Origin: an uncultured Christensenellaceae bacterium
Lineage (GTDB): Bacteria; Bacillota; Clostridia; Christensenellales; UBA3700
NCBI GenBank assembly: GCA_944380355.1
Contig: CALWHJ010000005.1
Coordinates: 1-64,000, forward strand
Direction of reading: 5' to 3'
DNA: 64,000 nucleotides
Shown one piece after another: positions 25,461 to 34,403 of the stretch. A model generated the notes under the pieces. It was not told the DNA's origin, made no database searches, and worked only from the letters and a program-made list of their open reading frames with translations. Both the position numbers and the translations under genes were made by a program. The first letter of the stretch is position 1. Each line of letters begins with the position of its first letter.

Positions 25461-26537
25461 ATGGACGTATTTTTTTCTACCTTTCTGACGGGAGCGAATC
25501 AAGGATTATTGTGGGCTGTACTTGCCATAGGCGTGTATATCTCATACAGAATACTTGATTTTGCAGACCTTACCGTGGAAGGCAGTTTTGCGAGCGGCGG
25601 TGCTACGGCAGGCATAATTATGTCATTGTCAAAAGATTTTGTCGCCACAGGTGCTGCAGCAGGTATGTTTATGTCGGTCATATCCATATTGTGCGCCATT
25701 GTTGTCGGCGGACTTGCGGGACTTGTAACCGGACTTTTGAATACAAAACTCAAGATTGCTCCTATTCTTGCAGGCATATTGACAATGACAGGATTGTATT
25801 CGGTCAATCTTATGATTATGGGTATAGGTACAGGCGGAGCAAAAAACAATATTGCTCTCGGACCTATCGGCACGTTGTTTACAAAGATAGGTGACGTTAT
25901 GCCGATACCGAAGAATTATATTATATTGATAATAGGCATTCTTACGGCAGCGATTGTTATAGCCATACTGTACTGGTTTTTCGGCACGGAAGTCGGTAGC
26001 GCGATGAGGGCCACGGGTAACAATGAAAAGATGGCGAAAGCTCAGGGAATAAACACTCAGAATTCAAAGATTTTGGGACTTGTAGTATCCAATGCGCTAG
26101 TTGCATTGTCGGGCGCACTCGTTGCTCATCAGCAGAGTAACGCATCCGTTACAATGGGCGTAGGCGCGATAGTTATAGGTCTTGCCGCAATCATTATAGG
26201 TGAGAGTATTATCTCGGCAAAATTCCCCTTCTGGGCAAGACTTGCCAGCATAGTAATAGGAAGTTTGATATACAGAATAATAATATCCTACATTTATCTT
26301 GCGGGAGTAGATTCCGAATATGTCAAGCTGCTTACGGCAATTATGGTAGTAGTTGCGCTTGCAATACCTCTCATAAAGGAAAAAGTCGGTCCTATAATAA
26401 AGAAAAAACGCGAGGCGAAGAATAAAAACTCAAATACGCCTTCAGACAGCGAGCCTCCCGCCGATAACGAAACTAACGAAAATACGTTAGCAGACAATGC
26501 GGAAGAGACAAACGTCAAGTCTGCGAAGGAGGTCTAG
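25461..26537 (+). CDS. ABC transporter permease, TrpY-like
   Basis: A 358-residue inner-membrane permease related to branched-chain amino-acid/ribose-type permeases (PF02653). About nine hydrophobic segments lie between ~8 and ~305. The block YISYRILDFADLTVEGSFASGG is typical of the TrpY/YtrE-like subgroup, and GSAMRATGNNEKMAKAQGIN is the cytoplasmic coupling loop. The final ~45 residues are a hydrophilic Asn/Glu-rich tail, absent from most relatives. The stop lies 1 bp before the ATPase start codon, so the two are translationally linked. Confidence 0.9.
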   Translation: MDVFFSTFLTGANQGLLWAVLAIGVYISYRILDFADLTVEGSFASGGATAGIIMSLSKDFVATGAAAGMFMSVISILCAIVVGGLAGLVTGLLNTKLKIAPILAGILTMTGLYSVNLMIMGIGTGGAKNNIALGPIGTLFTKIGDVMPIPKNYIILIIGILTAAIVIAILYWFFGTEVGSAMRATGNNEKMAKAQGINTQNSKILGLVVSNALVALSGALVAHQQSNASVTMGVGAIVIGLAAIIIGESIISAKFPFWARLASIVIGSLIYRIIISYIYLAGVDSEYVKLLTAIMVVVALAIPLIKEKVGPIIKKKREAKNKNSNTPSDSEPPADNETNENTLADNAEETNVKSAKEV

Positions 26538-26538
26538 T

Positions 26539-27333
26539 ATGCTCGAACTTAAAGGAATACACAAGACTTTCAATATAGGCACAGTTAATGAGAAGAAGGC
26601 GCTTAACGACTTAAATCTCAAGGTTGAGGAAGGAGATTTCATTACCGTAATAGGCGGTAACGGAGCAGGTAAGTCTACAATGCTCAATATTATAGCGGGC
26701 GTATTTTTACCTGAAGAGGGAGATATCGTTATCGACGGCGTAAACGTAACACGTCTTGCGGAGCACAAGCGCGCCAGTATGATAGGAAGAGTTTTTCAGG
26801 ATCCAATGATAGGTACGGCTGCCAATATGAATATCGAAGAAAATCTTGCTCTTGCCAACAGGCGAGGAAAGATAAGAGGCTTAGGCTGGGGAGTCAAAAA
26901 AGGAGAAAGAGAATTATTCAGAGAAAAGCTCAAAATGCTCGACCTCAATCTCGAGGACAGAATGACGACTAAAGTCGGACTTCTTTCGGGCGGACAGAGA
27001 CAGGCTTTGACTCTTCTTATGGCTACGCTCATCAAGCCCAAGGTATTGCTCCTTGACGAACATACTGCGGCGCTCGACCCCAAAACGGCTAGTAAGGTGC
27101 TTTCGCTTACGGAGGAGATAACGAGCGAGCAGAATATCACTACCATTATGATTACGCACAATATGAAAGACGCTATCAGATACGGCAACCGCCTTATTAT
27201 GATGAACAACGGCTCTATCATATACGACGTAAAAGGCGAGGAGAAGAAGAATCTTACCGTCAAAGATTTGCTCTTAAAGTTTGAACAGAGCAGCGACGGA
27301 GAGTTTGCCAACGACAGAATGTTGTTGACCTGA
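26539..27333 (+). CDS. ABC transporter ATP-binding protein, TrpZ-like
   Basis: A 264-residue ATPase. Walker A GGNGAGKST, Q-loop VFQDPMIGT, signature LSGGQRQALTLL, Walker B VLLLDEHTAALDP and the switch His in IMITHNMKDA are all present. His replaces Pro after the Walker B Glu (DEHTAALD), which is usual in this subgroup. The ATG at 26539 follows AAGGAGG by 7 bp; the longer frame to 26497 lies within the permease gene. It powers the importer encoded just upstream. Confidence 0.94.
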   Translation: MLELKGIHKTFNIGTVNEKKALNDLNLKVEEGDFITVIGGNGAGKSTMLNIIAGVFLPEEGDIVIDGVNVTRLAEHKRASMIGRVFQDPMIGTAANMNIEENLALANRRGKIRGLGWGVKKGERELFREKLKMLDLNLEDRMTTKVGLLSGGQRQALTLLMATLIKPKVLLLDEHTAALDPKTASKVLSLTEEITSEQNITTIMITHNMKDAIRYGNRLIMMNNGSIIYDVKGEEKKNLTVKDLLLKFEQSSDGEFANDRMLLT

Positions 27334-27357
27334 CAGCGTACAGAATTAAAAATATTT

Positions 27358-27388
27358 AGGGAAACGTCAATTGGCGTTTCCCTTTTTA
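27358..27388 (+). terminator. Terminator of the TrpXYZ-like operon
   Basis: Stem AGGGAAACG/CGTTTCCCT (27358-27366/27375-27383), then T5. Confidence 0.85.
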
Positions 27389-27837
27389 ATTGATATAATA
27401 GTCGCGCTTAATAATCACTCGTCAAGCTAAACGGAAAATACTTTTGAGTAAAGGTTATATTGATATATTAAACAAAGAAAACTGCAAAAGGTAAAATATA
27501 TTAAAGCAATTTTTAACATATCATAACGCAAATTTGTATATATATCTCAAAAATATGGATAAAACGGGAAAAATAGCCATATTACCGTTAAAAATTTATC
27601 TAATTTCAATATAAATTTTAATATATCACTGTAATATTATGTATATCGTAATTAAAATATTGTAAATTTAAGATTAAAAAATATAAATTTTGAGCTAAAT
27701 TTTCCTAAAATTGCATAAAATTTGTGCAATTTTGTCTAAAATTTTTTAATAAAGTTGCCAAGTCGGTTGAAAAGTGGTAATATTAATATGTATAAAAAAC
27801 TTATTACTATTATCAACAAAATAGGACGGATTTGGTT
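27389..27837. other. AT-rich gene-free spacer before the AraC regulator
   Basis: About 450 bp, strongly AT-rich, with many TATATT and AAATTT tracts but no open frame or stable GC-rich hairpin. It probably holds the promoter and binding sites of the AraC gene; I cannot fix a single promoter. Confidence 0.35.
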
Positions 27838-28644
27838 ATGGCAGAATTTTTCATCAACTTCTCTCATCTGATAGATGAGAAGTCCCCCGTAAACATTAGG
27901 GTAATCGGAGAAACTCAAAAGGAGGACAGCGTAAACAACGAGAGAAAGAATTCTGATATAATGGCGCTCGAGTACATCATATCCGGCGAAGGCGTTTTGG
28001 AAATAAACGGCAAGACTTATTACCCCAAGGCTGGCGACGTTTTCTTCCTCAAAAAGGGAAGCGACCACAAATACTCTTCGAGCAAGAAAAACGGTTGGCA
28101 TAAAATCTGGATTATATTCGAAGGAAAACTGATGGAAGAGATGGTAAGACTTTATCTTCCCGAAGATACCTATCTTTTCTCGAATTGCTACGTAGGCAGT
28201 TATTTTAAAGATATTCTGTATTATCTCAAAAACTACAAGAACGATTACAAGAAACTTACAGACGGCGTATCTATAAAGTTGTTTGAGATTTTTACCGCTA
28301 TAAGAAGCAATACTACAGCGCCTAAAGACAGCTTGGCTATGCAAATCAAAAACACTCTCGATATGATGGTCGAAAAAGAGCTTTCGCTGGAGAGTCTTTG
28401 CGCGCAGTTTAATTATTCGAAAAACCATATTATTCACATATTCAAGCAGGAATTCGGCATCACGCCTTACAACTATTTCCTAGAGAGAAAGATAGAGTAT
28501 GCAAAAGTTTATCTCGACAACTGCAGTCTGTCTATTGGCGAGATAGCGCAAAAGCTTTCGTTCAGTGACCAGCAATACTTCTCGATTTGTTTCAAGAAAA
28601 TTGTAGGAGTATCTCCCGTCGCATACAGAAATAAAAAATTCTGA
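27838..28644 (+). CDS. AraC-family transcriptional regulator
   Basis: A 268-residue regulator. The N-terminal cupin sensor (~40-110) shows LEYIISGEGVLEINGKTYYPKAGDVFFLKKGSDHKY. The C-terminal AraC domain (~170-268) has two helix-turn-helix units: ELSLESLCAQFNYSKNHIIHIFKQEFGITPYNYFLERKIE and SIGEIAQKLSFSDQQYFSICFKKIVGVSPVAYR. The cupin suggests a sugar effector. ATG at 27838 is chosen for its spacing (8 bp) from AGGACGG; a TTG six bases upstream is possible. No sugar operon is adjacent, so its targets are elsewhere or unknown. Confidence 0.93.
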   Translation: MAEFFINFSHLIDEKSPVNIRVIGETQKEDSVNNERKNSDIMALEYIISGEGVLEINGKTYYPKAGDVFFLKKGSDHKYSSSKKNGWHKIWIIFEGKLMEEMVRLYLPEDTYLFSNCYVGSYFKDILYYLKNYKNDYKKLTDGVSIKLFEIFTAIRSNTTAPKDSLAMQIKNTLDMMVEKELSLESLCAQFNYSKNHIIHIFKQEFGITPYNYFLERKIEYAKVYLDNCSLSIGEIAQKLSFSDQQYFSICFKKIVGVSPVAYRNKKF

Positions 28645-28654
28645 TTTAAAACAC

Positions 28655-28681
28655 AATTCACCCTGCGGGGTGAATTTTTTA
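28655..28681 (+). terminator. Terminator of the AraC gene
   Basis: Stem AATTCACCC/GGGTGAATT with loop TGCG, then T6. Confidence 0.85.
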
Positions 28682-28815
28682 TAGATTTATGTTCGCTTGT
28701 TGTCAGGGTAAGACTTTTAAAAACTGTTTTCTAAATCAACAGTGTTTTTACGCGATGGCGGTTTATTTAATTAACAGAATATAATCACGTATTGCGCGCG
28801 ACTATATTATTTTAG

Positions 28816-28844
28816 TTGAAAAATATCGTTTTGTATGCTAAAAT
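28816..28844 (+). promoter_or_regulatory. Promoter of the class I LysRS gene
   Basis: TTGAAA (28816-28821) and TAAAAT (28839-28844), 17 bp apart. The short leader has a CCGTG/CACGG hairpin but no T-box elements. Confidence 0.6.
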
Positions 28845-28907
28845 AACTAGCGTAACTATAATACCGTGTCTACACGGAAATATAAATATACCAGAGGTTT
28901 TGAATTT

Positions 28908-30932
28908 ATGCATTGGTCAGAACAGATTGCTAAGAGAATCATCGAAAAAAATCCCAACAAGGAAGAATACGTTTGCGCAGCCGGTATCAGCCCTTCGGGC
29001 TCTATCCATATCGGCAACTTCAGAGATATAGCTACCAGCTACTTTGTTGCCAAATCCTTGCGCAAAATGGGCAAAAAAGCCAAACTTCTCTTTTCGTGGG
29101 ACGAGTTTGACCGTCTGCGTAAAGTGCCTGTCAACGTAGCCAAGGTCAATGACGATATGGAAAAGTATATCGGTTGTCCTTACGTAGACGTGCCTAATCC
29201 TTTCAAAGACAGCGACGCTAAGAGTTATGCGGAGTACTTTGAGAAAGAATTTGAAGTTTCGCTCAAAAAATTCGGTATAGAAATGGACTTCCGTCATCAG
29301 GCGGATATGTACCGCAGCGGAAAATATAAGGACTGCGTACTTCTTGCTCTTAAAAAGCGTAAGGAAATTTTCGATATTATCGACTCTCACCGTACTCAGG
29401 ATGCACAGGAAGGCGAGAGAGAAGCTTATTATCCCGTAAGCATCTATTGCCCCGTATGCGGCAAGGATACCACAAAGATAGATTCTTTGAGTGACGATTG
29501 CACAAAAGCAGAGTATACCTGCAAGTGCGGACATCACGGAAGTTTCGATTTTACCAAGGACTTCAATTGCAAGCTCGCGTGGAAAATAGACTGGCCTATG
29601 AGATGGTGCTACGAGGGCGTAGACTTCGAGCCGGGCGGCAAAGACCATGCAAGTATCAACGGAAGCTATGATACGTCCAAACATATCTCTAAGGAGATAT
29701 TCGGCTACGATGCCCCTATTTTCCAAGGTTACGAATTTATAGGTATAAGCGACAACAATGCGTCTACCGGTAAGATGTCCGGCTCTAGCGGTCTCAATCT
29801 TACGCCCGATACGCTGTTGAAATTGTATCAACCCGAGGTGCTTTTGTGGCTGTATTCCAAAAACGAACCTTTGAAAGCTTTCAACTTCTGTCTTGACGAC
29901 GGTATTTTGAGACAGTATTTTGAGTTTGACAAGATGTATGCCGAAGTACAAAACGGCAGCGCAAACGAATTGACTACGGCTATTATCGACCTTGCCAGAG
30001 TTGAGGGCAGAGAATTGAAACTCGTACCTATGAGCCTTATCGTACAACTCGGCTCGGTAGTGGACTTCAACGTACCTATGCTCGAGATAGTATTTGAAAA
30101 ACTCGGCACGCCTTATAAATACGATGACTTCAAAGACAGGCTTGACAGAGCTAAATTCTGGCTTGAGAAGTGTTCTCCTCAGGATATGAACAAGCTCAGA
30201 AAGACCAGAAACTGGCAGATATACGACGCTCTCGACGATACTGAAAAACAAGAGATAAAAGAACTTTACGAATATATCAAAAAAGGCGGCTACGACCTTG
30301 CGTCCTTGCAGACGGATTTGTACGCTATTCCTAAGAAAGTGCGCAATCTTACCACTGAAGACAAGGAGCTCAAAGCAAAGCAAGGAGCATTCTTCAAAAA
30401 CGTTTACAAGCTGCTTATCGACAAGGAAAAAGGACCCCGCTTGTATCTTTTCCTCTATGCGATTGAGCCTGAGAAGTATTTGCCTTTGCTTGACTTCTCT
30501 TATCCTAAGACCAAGGAAGAAGAGAATAGCGAAAAGATAGTCGAAGAGGTGGTCGAGGAAAAGAAAGCGGAATACGGTGAGCCCGATCCCGTCGCACCCG
30601 TAAAAGACGAAATAGCACTCGAAGATTTTGAAAAGATTGATTTGAGAGTATGCAAAATCGTCAAGTGTCAGGAAATCCGCAAGTCAAACAACTGCTACAA
30701 GCTCACGCTGTTTGACGGCGAGGGAGAAAGAGTTATCGTATCTTCGATAAAGCATTATTATACTCCCGAGCAGCTTATAGGCAAGAAGATTATCGTCGTT
30801 GCCAACCTTAAGCCCGTAAGAATTACAGGCGTAACCAGCAACGGTATGCTTGTTGCCGCTACCAACAACGCTTGCGGCTGTCAGGTAGTTTTCGTAGACG
30901 ATATAGTACCCGAAGGCACTATGATAAAGTAA
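28908..30932 (+). CDS. lysK: Class I lysyl-tRNA synthetase fused to a C-terminal tRNA-binding domain
   Basis: A 674-residue enzyme attaching lysine to tRNA-Lys. The Rossmann core has HIGN (34-37, in GSIHIGNFRDI) and KMSGS (289-293), which place it in the archaeal-type class I LysRS family and not the common class II. A zinc-like cluster lies at Cys181, 184, 205 and 207. Residues ~310-530 are the helical anticodon-binding part. A Glu/Lys-rich linker (~535-565) leads to an EMAP-II/Trbp111-like OB domain from ~568 (FEKIDLRVCKIV, LIGKKIIVVANLKPVRITGVTSNGMLVAA), normally seen on MetRS. The ATG at 28908 follows AGAGGTT; the longer frame lacks a site. Confidence 0.93.
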   Translation: MHWSEQIAKRIIEKNPNKEEYVCAAGISPSGSIHIGNFRDIATSYFVAKSLRKMGKKAKLLFSWDEFDRLRKVPVNVAKVNDDMEKYIGCPYVDVPNPFKDSDAKSYAEYFEKEFEVSLKKFGIEMDFRHQADMYRSGKYKDCVLLALKKRKEIFDIIDSHRTQDAQEGEREAYYPVSIYCPVCGKDTTKIDSLSDDCTKAEYTCKCGHHGSFDFTKDFNCKLAWKIDWPMRWCYEGVDFEPGGKDHASINGSYDTSKHISKEIFGYDAPIFQGYEFIGISDNNASTGKMSGSSGLNLTPDTLLKLYQPEVLLWLYSKNEPLKAFNFCLDDGILRQYFEFDKMYAEVQNGSANELTTAIIDLARVEGRELKLVPMSLIVQLGSVVDFNVPMLEIVFEKLGTPYKYDDFKDRLDRAKFWLEKCSPQDMNKLRKTRNWQIYDALDDTEKQEIKELYEYIKKGGYDLASLQTDLYAIPKKVRNLTTEDKELKAKQGAFFKNVYKLLIDKEKGPRLYLFLYAIEPEKYLPLLDFSYPKTKEEENSEKIVEEVVEEKKAEYGEPDPVAPVKDEIALEDFEKIDLRVCKIVKCQEIRKSNNCYKLTLFDGEGERVIVSSIKHYYTPEQLIGKKIIVVANLKPVRITGVTSNGMLVAATNNACGCQVVFVDDIVPEGTMIK

Positions 30933-30977
30933 GTCTTTTATAAAACGCGACTGATTAAACAATAGAGTACAGAAGAC

Positions 30978-31003
30978 AGTCCGCCCAAAAGGCGGACTTT
31001 TTC
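30978..31003 (+). terminator. Terminator of lysK
   Basis: Stem AGTCCGCC/GGCGGACT with loop CAAAA, then T5. Confidence 0.85.
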
Positions 31004-31131
31004 AATGATAATATCATTTGCAAGTATTGTATTTTTCGGAGATGGTTTTTGACATTCTATATATTTACACCAATAAAATTTTTAAATTGTATAAACGGAA
31101 TATTAAGTATATAAGTATAAAATAAAAATAA

Positions 31132-31153
31132 ACGACCCGATATATCGGGTCGT
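31132..31153 (-). terminator. Terminator of tRNA-Glu
   Basis: ACGACCCGA/TCGGGTCGT around TATA; on the minus strand a T-rich tract follows. It lies 5 bp from the tRNA 3' end. Confidence 0.75.
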
Positions 31154-31157
31154 CGTT

Positions 31158-31232
31158 TGGTGACTCCATGGGGATTCGAACCCCAGTAGCAGGCGTGAGA
31201 GGCCTGAGTCTTAACCGCTTGACCATGGAGCC
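31158..31232 (-). tRNA. tRNA-Glu (anticodon CTC)
   Basis: On the minus strand: acceptor GGCTCCA/TGGAGTC, anticodon stem CAGGC/GCCTG with loop CTCTCAC, T-loop TTCGAAT, encoded CCA. It reads GAG codons. Confidence 0.95.
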
Positions 31233-31420
31233 ACGTCAATTGCCTTATTATATTATCATAATAATTCAATACTGTCTATCGTTTTGCCGTATTTTTTTAA
31301 GTTTAATGATTTAAATTGCGTTTTATGAAAGGTTTTAAGACGTTGATTGAGCTGTTTTTGCGTATATTATATCGGCAAATATGCCTGTAACAATAATATA
31401 AATATATTATTGAAAGAATG

Positions 31421-31449
31421 TTGACAAAATCTTTTTACTATTTTATCAT
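31421..31449 (+). promoter_or_regulatory. Housekeeping promoter of the ECF sigma operon
   Basis: TTGACA (31421-31426) and TATCAT (31444-31449), 17 bp apart. It gives basal expression from upstream of the ECF-type element. Confidence 0.55.
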
Positions 31450-31457
31450 AAAAATGT

Positions 31458-31491
31458 TGGTAAAAATTCTATAAGGATTGTTATATAAGTA
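31458..31491 (+). promoter_or_regulatory. Putative ECF autoregulatory promoter
   Basis: TGGTAAAA at 31458 and GATTGTTATATAAGTA at 31476-31491 recur in the same spacing (15 bp between TGG and GATTG) ahead of the lipoprotein gene at 33358. The element ends 4 bp before the sigma start codon, so a transcript from it would be almost leaderless. Confidence 0.6.
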
Positions 31492-31495
31492 AGAA

Positions 31496-32029
31496 ATGTC
31501 TGACAAATCTATAAACAGGGCAGTAGAGAAATTTATTGAGGGTGATGCAAAAGCATTCGACTATATATACGATAATACGTATAAGATAGTATATTTTGTC
31601 ATATACGGCATTGTCAAAAACCGTACGCACGCGCAGGATTTGGTACAGGAAACTTATCTCAAAGCCTTCAAAAATCTATCGGGCTTTGTAGCTGACAATT
31701 TCGTCGCGTGGATTACTACTATGGCGAAAAACATTGCTATCAACGAGTATAACAAACTAAAACGCGAAAAGCTGACTGATTTTGTCGCAGAAAACAATTA
31801 TATAGAAAGCGACTTCAGAATGCCGGAAGAGGACAGCTTCGGACTGTTGAAGCTAGCACAAGAAAAATTGAGCGAAGATGACTATAAGATAGTAGTTATG
31901 TGCGTTATAGCGGGATACAAACGTCGCGAGGTAGCCGAGATATTGAATATGCCTATATCGACGGTTACATACAGATTGCAGAGCGCACTCGAAATACTTA
32001 AAAAGAATATACAAGGAGGCGGAGTATGA
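31496..32029 (+). CDS. ECF-type RNA polymerase sigma factor
   Basis: A 177-residue alternative sigma factor. Region 2 spans ~10-80, with NRTHAQDLVQETYLKAFKNLSGF (core and -10 contacts) and WITTMAKNIAINEYNK. Region 4 spans ~118-170, with LSEDDYKIVVMCVIAGYKRREVAEILNMPISTVTYRLQSA (-35 helix-turn-helix). There is no Shine-Dalgarno sequence before the ATG, and the putative ECF promoter sits 4 bp upstream. The gene overlaps the next, an RsgI-like anti-sigma factor, by 4 bp (ATGA), a common arrangement for a sigma and its inhibitor. Confidence 0.92.
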   Translation: MSDKSINRAVEKFIEGDAKAFDYIYDNTYKIVYFVIYGIVKNRTHAQDLVQETYLKAFKNLSGFVADNFVAWITTMAKNIAINEYNKLKREKLTDFVAENNYIESDFRMPEEDSFGLLKLAQEKLSEDDYKIVVMCVIAGYKRREVAEILNMPISTVTYRLQSALEILKKNIQGGGV

Positions 32030-33198
32030 ATAAGATTTTTAAAGACCTTAAGAATCAGGCGGACAGTATCTTGCCGGACGAGAAATTCAAAGAAGAGCTT
32101 AAATCTCAGATTTTGCCTCAGTATGCGACTTCAAATGCAAAGGATATGCAAAAGAAAAAGCGTATCTTTTCGCCGCGCCTTAAAGGTTTGTCTTTAGTTG
32201 CCGCGGCTTTGGTTGTAATAATCGTTGCGATATGCATTGCCGTACCTTTGTCAACGCGAGGCGGTGCGGTGAGCGGCGGAGACGGCGGGGATACCGTAGT
32301 ACTTATAGATATAAATCCTTCGTTTGAGATAGTAGCCGACGAAAAAGACAGCGTAAAGAGCGTAACGGGACTAAACAGTGATGCAAGAATAGTTCTTTTG
32401 GGTAAAAATTATGTAGGCAAGGACCTTTTTGACGTATGCAACGATATAGTGCTTACAGCCATACGTCTTAATTACGTTCATACTGCTGCCGATATGATAA
32501 ATATTATAGCTTATAATAGCAATGAGGCAGACGAATCTTCTGCTATAAGCAAAATACAAGAACTTTTGACTGGCTCTATAGAAGGAAAAGTACAGCTTTC
32601 AGTGACAAATTCTGAGGAAGCGAAAAGGAACTTAATAGAAAACATTATAGTACAATTTGGGCAAATAGACGGTTTGGAAGAAAAAACAATAACCGAACTT
32701 CACAGAATACTTATGAAGTATGACGTCACAAAAGAAGAGGAACTCGACAAGCTTGAGGAGCTTTGGGAGGAAGCTCTCGAGGCTCAAGGTTTTGACGACG
32801 ATATCGCTGAAGACATTATAGAAAAATGGAAAGAGCAGTATCTCAAACCTTTGGGTGAGGGGCTTGACGAGGAGATAGAAGATTATATCGAATTGTTTGA
32901 GCTCAAACTGATTTACGGCGGTACGGATGAAGAAAGAGCTGAAGAGCTTGCAGAAAAAGAATATGACAGAATAAAAAATCTGGGTGACAGAAAGGTCATA
33001 AGAGAGTTTATCGACCAATGGTGGACTCAAGCGGAGCAGGAATATTTCGAAATAAGAAGAAGTGAGCTTGAACAAAAGGGCTTGAGCGAAGAAGAAATAG
33101 AAAGGATATTTGAAAAAACTCGCGAAGAATTCCTTGAGGACCTTGAAGAGAAAAAGGAAACTATTAGCGATTATTTGGAAGAATATTACGAAAGATAA
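32026..33198 (+). CDS. RsgI-like membrane anti-sigma factor
   Basis: 390 residues. A short cytoplasmic N-terminus (~1-50), one membrane helix (~55-76) and an extracytoplasmic part. Just outside the membrane lies VVLIDINPSFEIV with Asn97-Pro98, followed by DSVKSVTGLNSDARIVL and a small alpha/beta domain. This matches the middle domain of clostridial RsgI, in which the Asn-Pro bond self-cleaves before regulated proteolysis frees the sigma factor. From ~215 to the end the protein is an extended, highly acidic Glu/Lys helix, unlike the carbohydrate modules of classical RsgI. Translationally coupled to the sigma gene. Its signal is unknown. Confidence 0.85.
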   Translation: MNKIFKDLKNQADSILPDEKFKEELKSQILPQYATSNAKDMQKKKRIFSPRLKGLSLVAAALVVIIVAICIAVPLSTRGGAVSGGDGGDTVVLIDINPSFEIVADEKDSVKSVTGLNSDARIVLLGKNYVGKDLFDVCNDIVLTAIRLNYVHTAADMINIIAYNSNEADESSAISKIQELLTGSIEGKVQLSVTNSEEAKRNLIENIIVQFGQIDGLEEKTITELHRILMKYDVTKEEELDKLEELWEEALEAQGFDDDIAEDIIEKWKEQYLKPLGEGLDEEIEDYIELFELKLIYGGTDEERAEELAEKEYDRIKNLGDRKVIREFIDQWWTQAEQEYFEIRRSELEQKGLSEEEIERIFEKTREEFLEDLEEKKETISDYLEEYYER

Positions 33199-33242
33199 AA
33201 CTTATATATTGATATATCGATAAAAGTATAATAAGACATTTG

Positions 33243-33278
33243 TTTATCCGAGGAAAAACGCCTCGGATAAATTTTTTT
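33243..33278 (+). terminator. Terminator of the sigma/anti-sigma operon
   Basis: An 11-bp perfect stem TTTATCCGAGG/CCTCGGATAAA, then T7. Confidence 0.9.
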
Positions 33279-33298
33279 GAAAAATTTTCAAAATTGTT

Positions 33299-33332
33299 TG
33301 GCAAAAGTTGAGACTCGATTGTTATATAGGTA
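33299..33332 (+). promoter_or_regulatory. Putative ECF-dependent promoter of the lipoprotein gene
   Basis: TGGCAAAA at 33299 and GATTGTTATATAGGTA at 33317-33332, spaced exactly as in the motif ahead of the sigma gene. The AAAAGGAG ribosome site follows at 33342. Confidence 0.65.
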
Positions 33333-33357
33333 CTAAACACAAAAAGGAGACACTATT

Positions 33358-34365
33358 ATGAAAAAAAAGATTATTGTGATTTCGACAACAATCCTGTTAT
33401 GTTTGGCACTCGCGCTGTCAATAGTAGCTTGCTCCGAGACGGGAAATTTTAACAACAACACTTCGTCTGGTTTGAAAAATAGCGCAAATCTAGTAGCTTT
33501 TTCGGCATCTTCGTCGGCACTCATTCTAGACGAAATGCAAGATTCGTCCTCTGTAATTGCACTTGCTGATAATAGCGGTGCAGTAGAGGGCGCGACGCTT
33601 AGCGATGCCGAAATAGAAGAGGTAAAAGCTCAGCTTGCGATACTTGAAAACTATATGGGCGACAATGCTCCTGTTGTTAAGGAAGGCGCAGTAAGTTCGG
33701 GTGACGTATATTACGGTGAATACGAATACGTAATGACTATTACGACAAAAGATATGCACGGCAACGACAACGTATATTCTATGTACTTCAACCAGACGAA
33801 AGTAGGTGAGAAGACTGAATATGACGATGACCGTAATGCTCCCAGCGGCAGCGTAGATTTTGAGTTTGAAGAGGAGTTTGAGATAAACGGTATACTTGTA
33901 TCGGGTGAAAACGTCTACACTCTTGACGGTAGAAAGGAAAACGAAACCGAAACTGAAGACGGCGAAACCGAGAGAGAAAGCTCTTATAAGCTTAAAGTGA
34001 AAAAGAGTGAAAGCGAATATATCGTATTCGAACAGTCTTTTGAAGAAGAAGCGGGTGAGAGCGAGCAAGAGTATTCCTACAAAGTATACGTTGACGGCAG
34101 ATGCATAAAGGAATTTTCTCTCGAATTCGAAAACGAACTCAACGAGAATGAAATCGAGATGACGACAATTGAGGACGGAAACTACTTTACAGTATCCTAT
34201 GAAAGCGAAATTGTCAACGGAAAAGAGCGTATCAAAGCCGAAGTTACTAAGGACGGCAAAATAGTCGAAGTAATTATTACCGTCGAAGGAAGCGGCACAG
34301 AAGAAGACCCTTACAGACATATCTACAAATACGGTGAAATCGAAGACGTAGACTATGACGATTAA
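33358..34365 (+). CDS. Acidic lipoprotein, probable member of the ECF regulon
   Basis: A 335-residue exported protein with a signal peptide ending SIVAC (Cys25). The mature part is very rich in Glu, Asp, Ser and Tyr and seems to be beta-rich (alternating patterns such as SSYKLKVKKSESEYIVF and YSYKVYVDGRCIKEFSLEFENE). No family recognised. It follows the sigma/anti-sigma operon behind a terminator but starts from a promoter motif shared with the sigma gene, so it is likely switched on by that factor. It may be the sensed or protective envelope component; this is inference. Confidence 0.82.
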   Translation: MKKKIIVISTTILLCLALALSIVACSETGNFNNNTSSGLKNSANLVAFSASSSALILDEMQDSSSVIALADNSGAVEGATLSDAEIEEVKAQLAILENYMGDNAPVVKEGAVSSGDVYYGEYEYVMTITTKDMHGNDNVYSMYFNQTKVGEKTEYDDDRNAPSGSVDFEFEEEFEINGILVSGENVYTLDGRKENETETEDGETERESSYKLKVKKSESEYIVFEQSFEEEAGESEQEYSYKVYVDGRCIKEFSLEFENELNENEIEMTTIEDGNYFTVSYESEIVNGKERIKAEVTKDGKIVEVIITVEGSGTEEDPYRHIYKYGEIEDVDYDD

Positions 34366-34403
34366 TCCCCCCACCTTATAAAACCCCCTGAAGCTTATAA
34401 GGA

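Noticed and set aside
28645..28907. T-box leader before the LysRS gene
   Set aside because: No T-box sequence or specifier stem; the leader after the promoter is only ~60 nt. The same holds for glyQS.
31057..31269. 70-codon minus-strand frame
   Set aside because: It covers the tRNA-Glu gene and its terminator.
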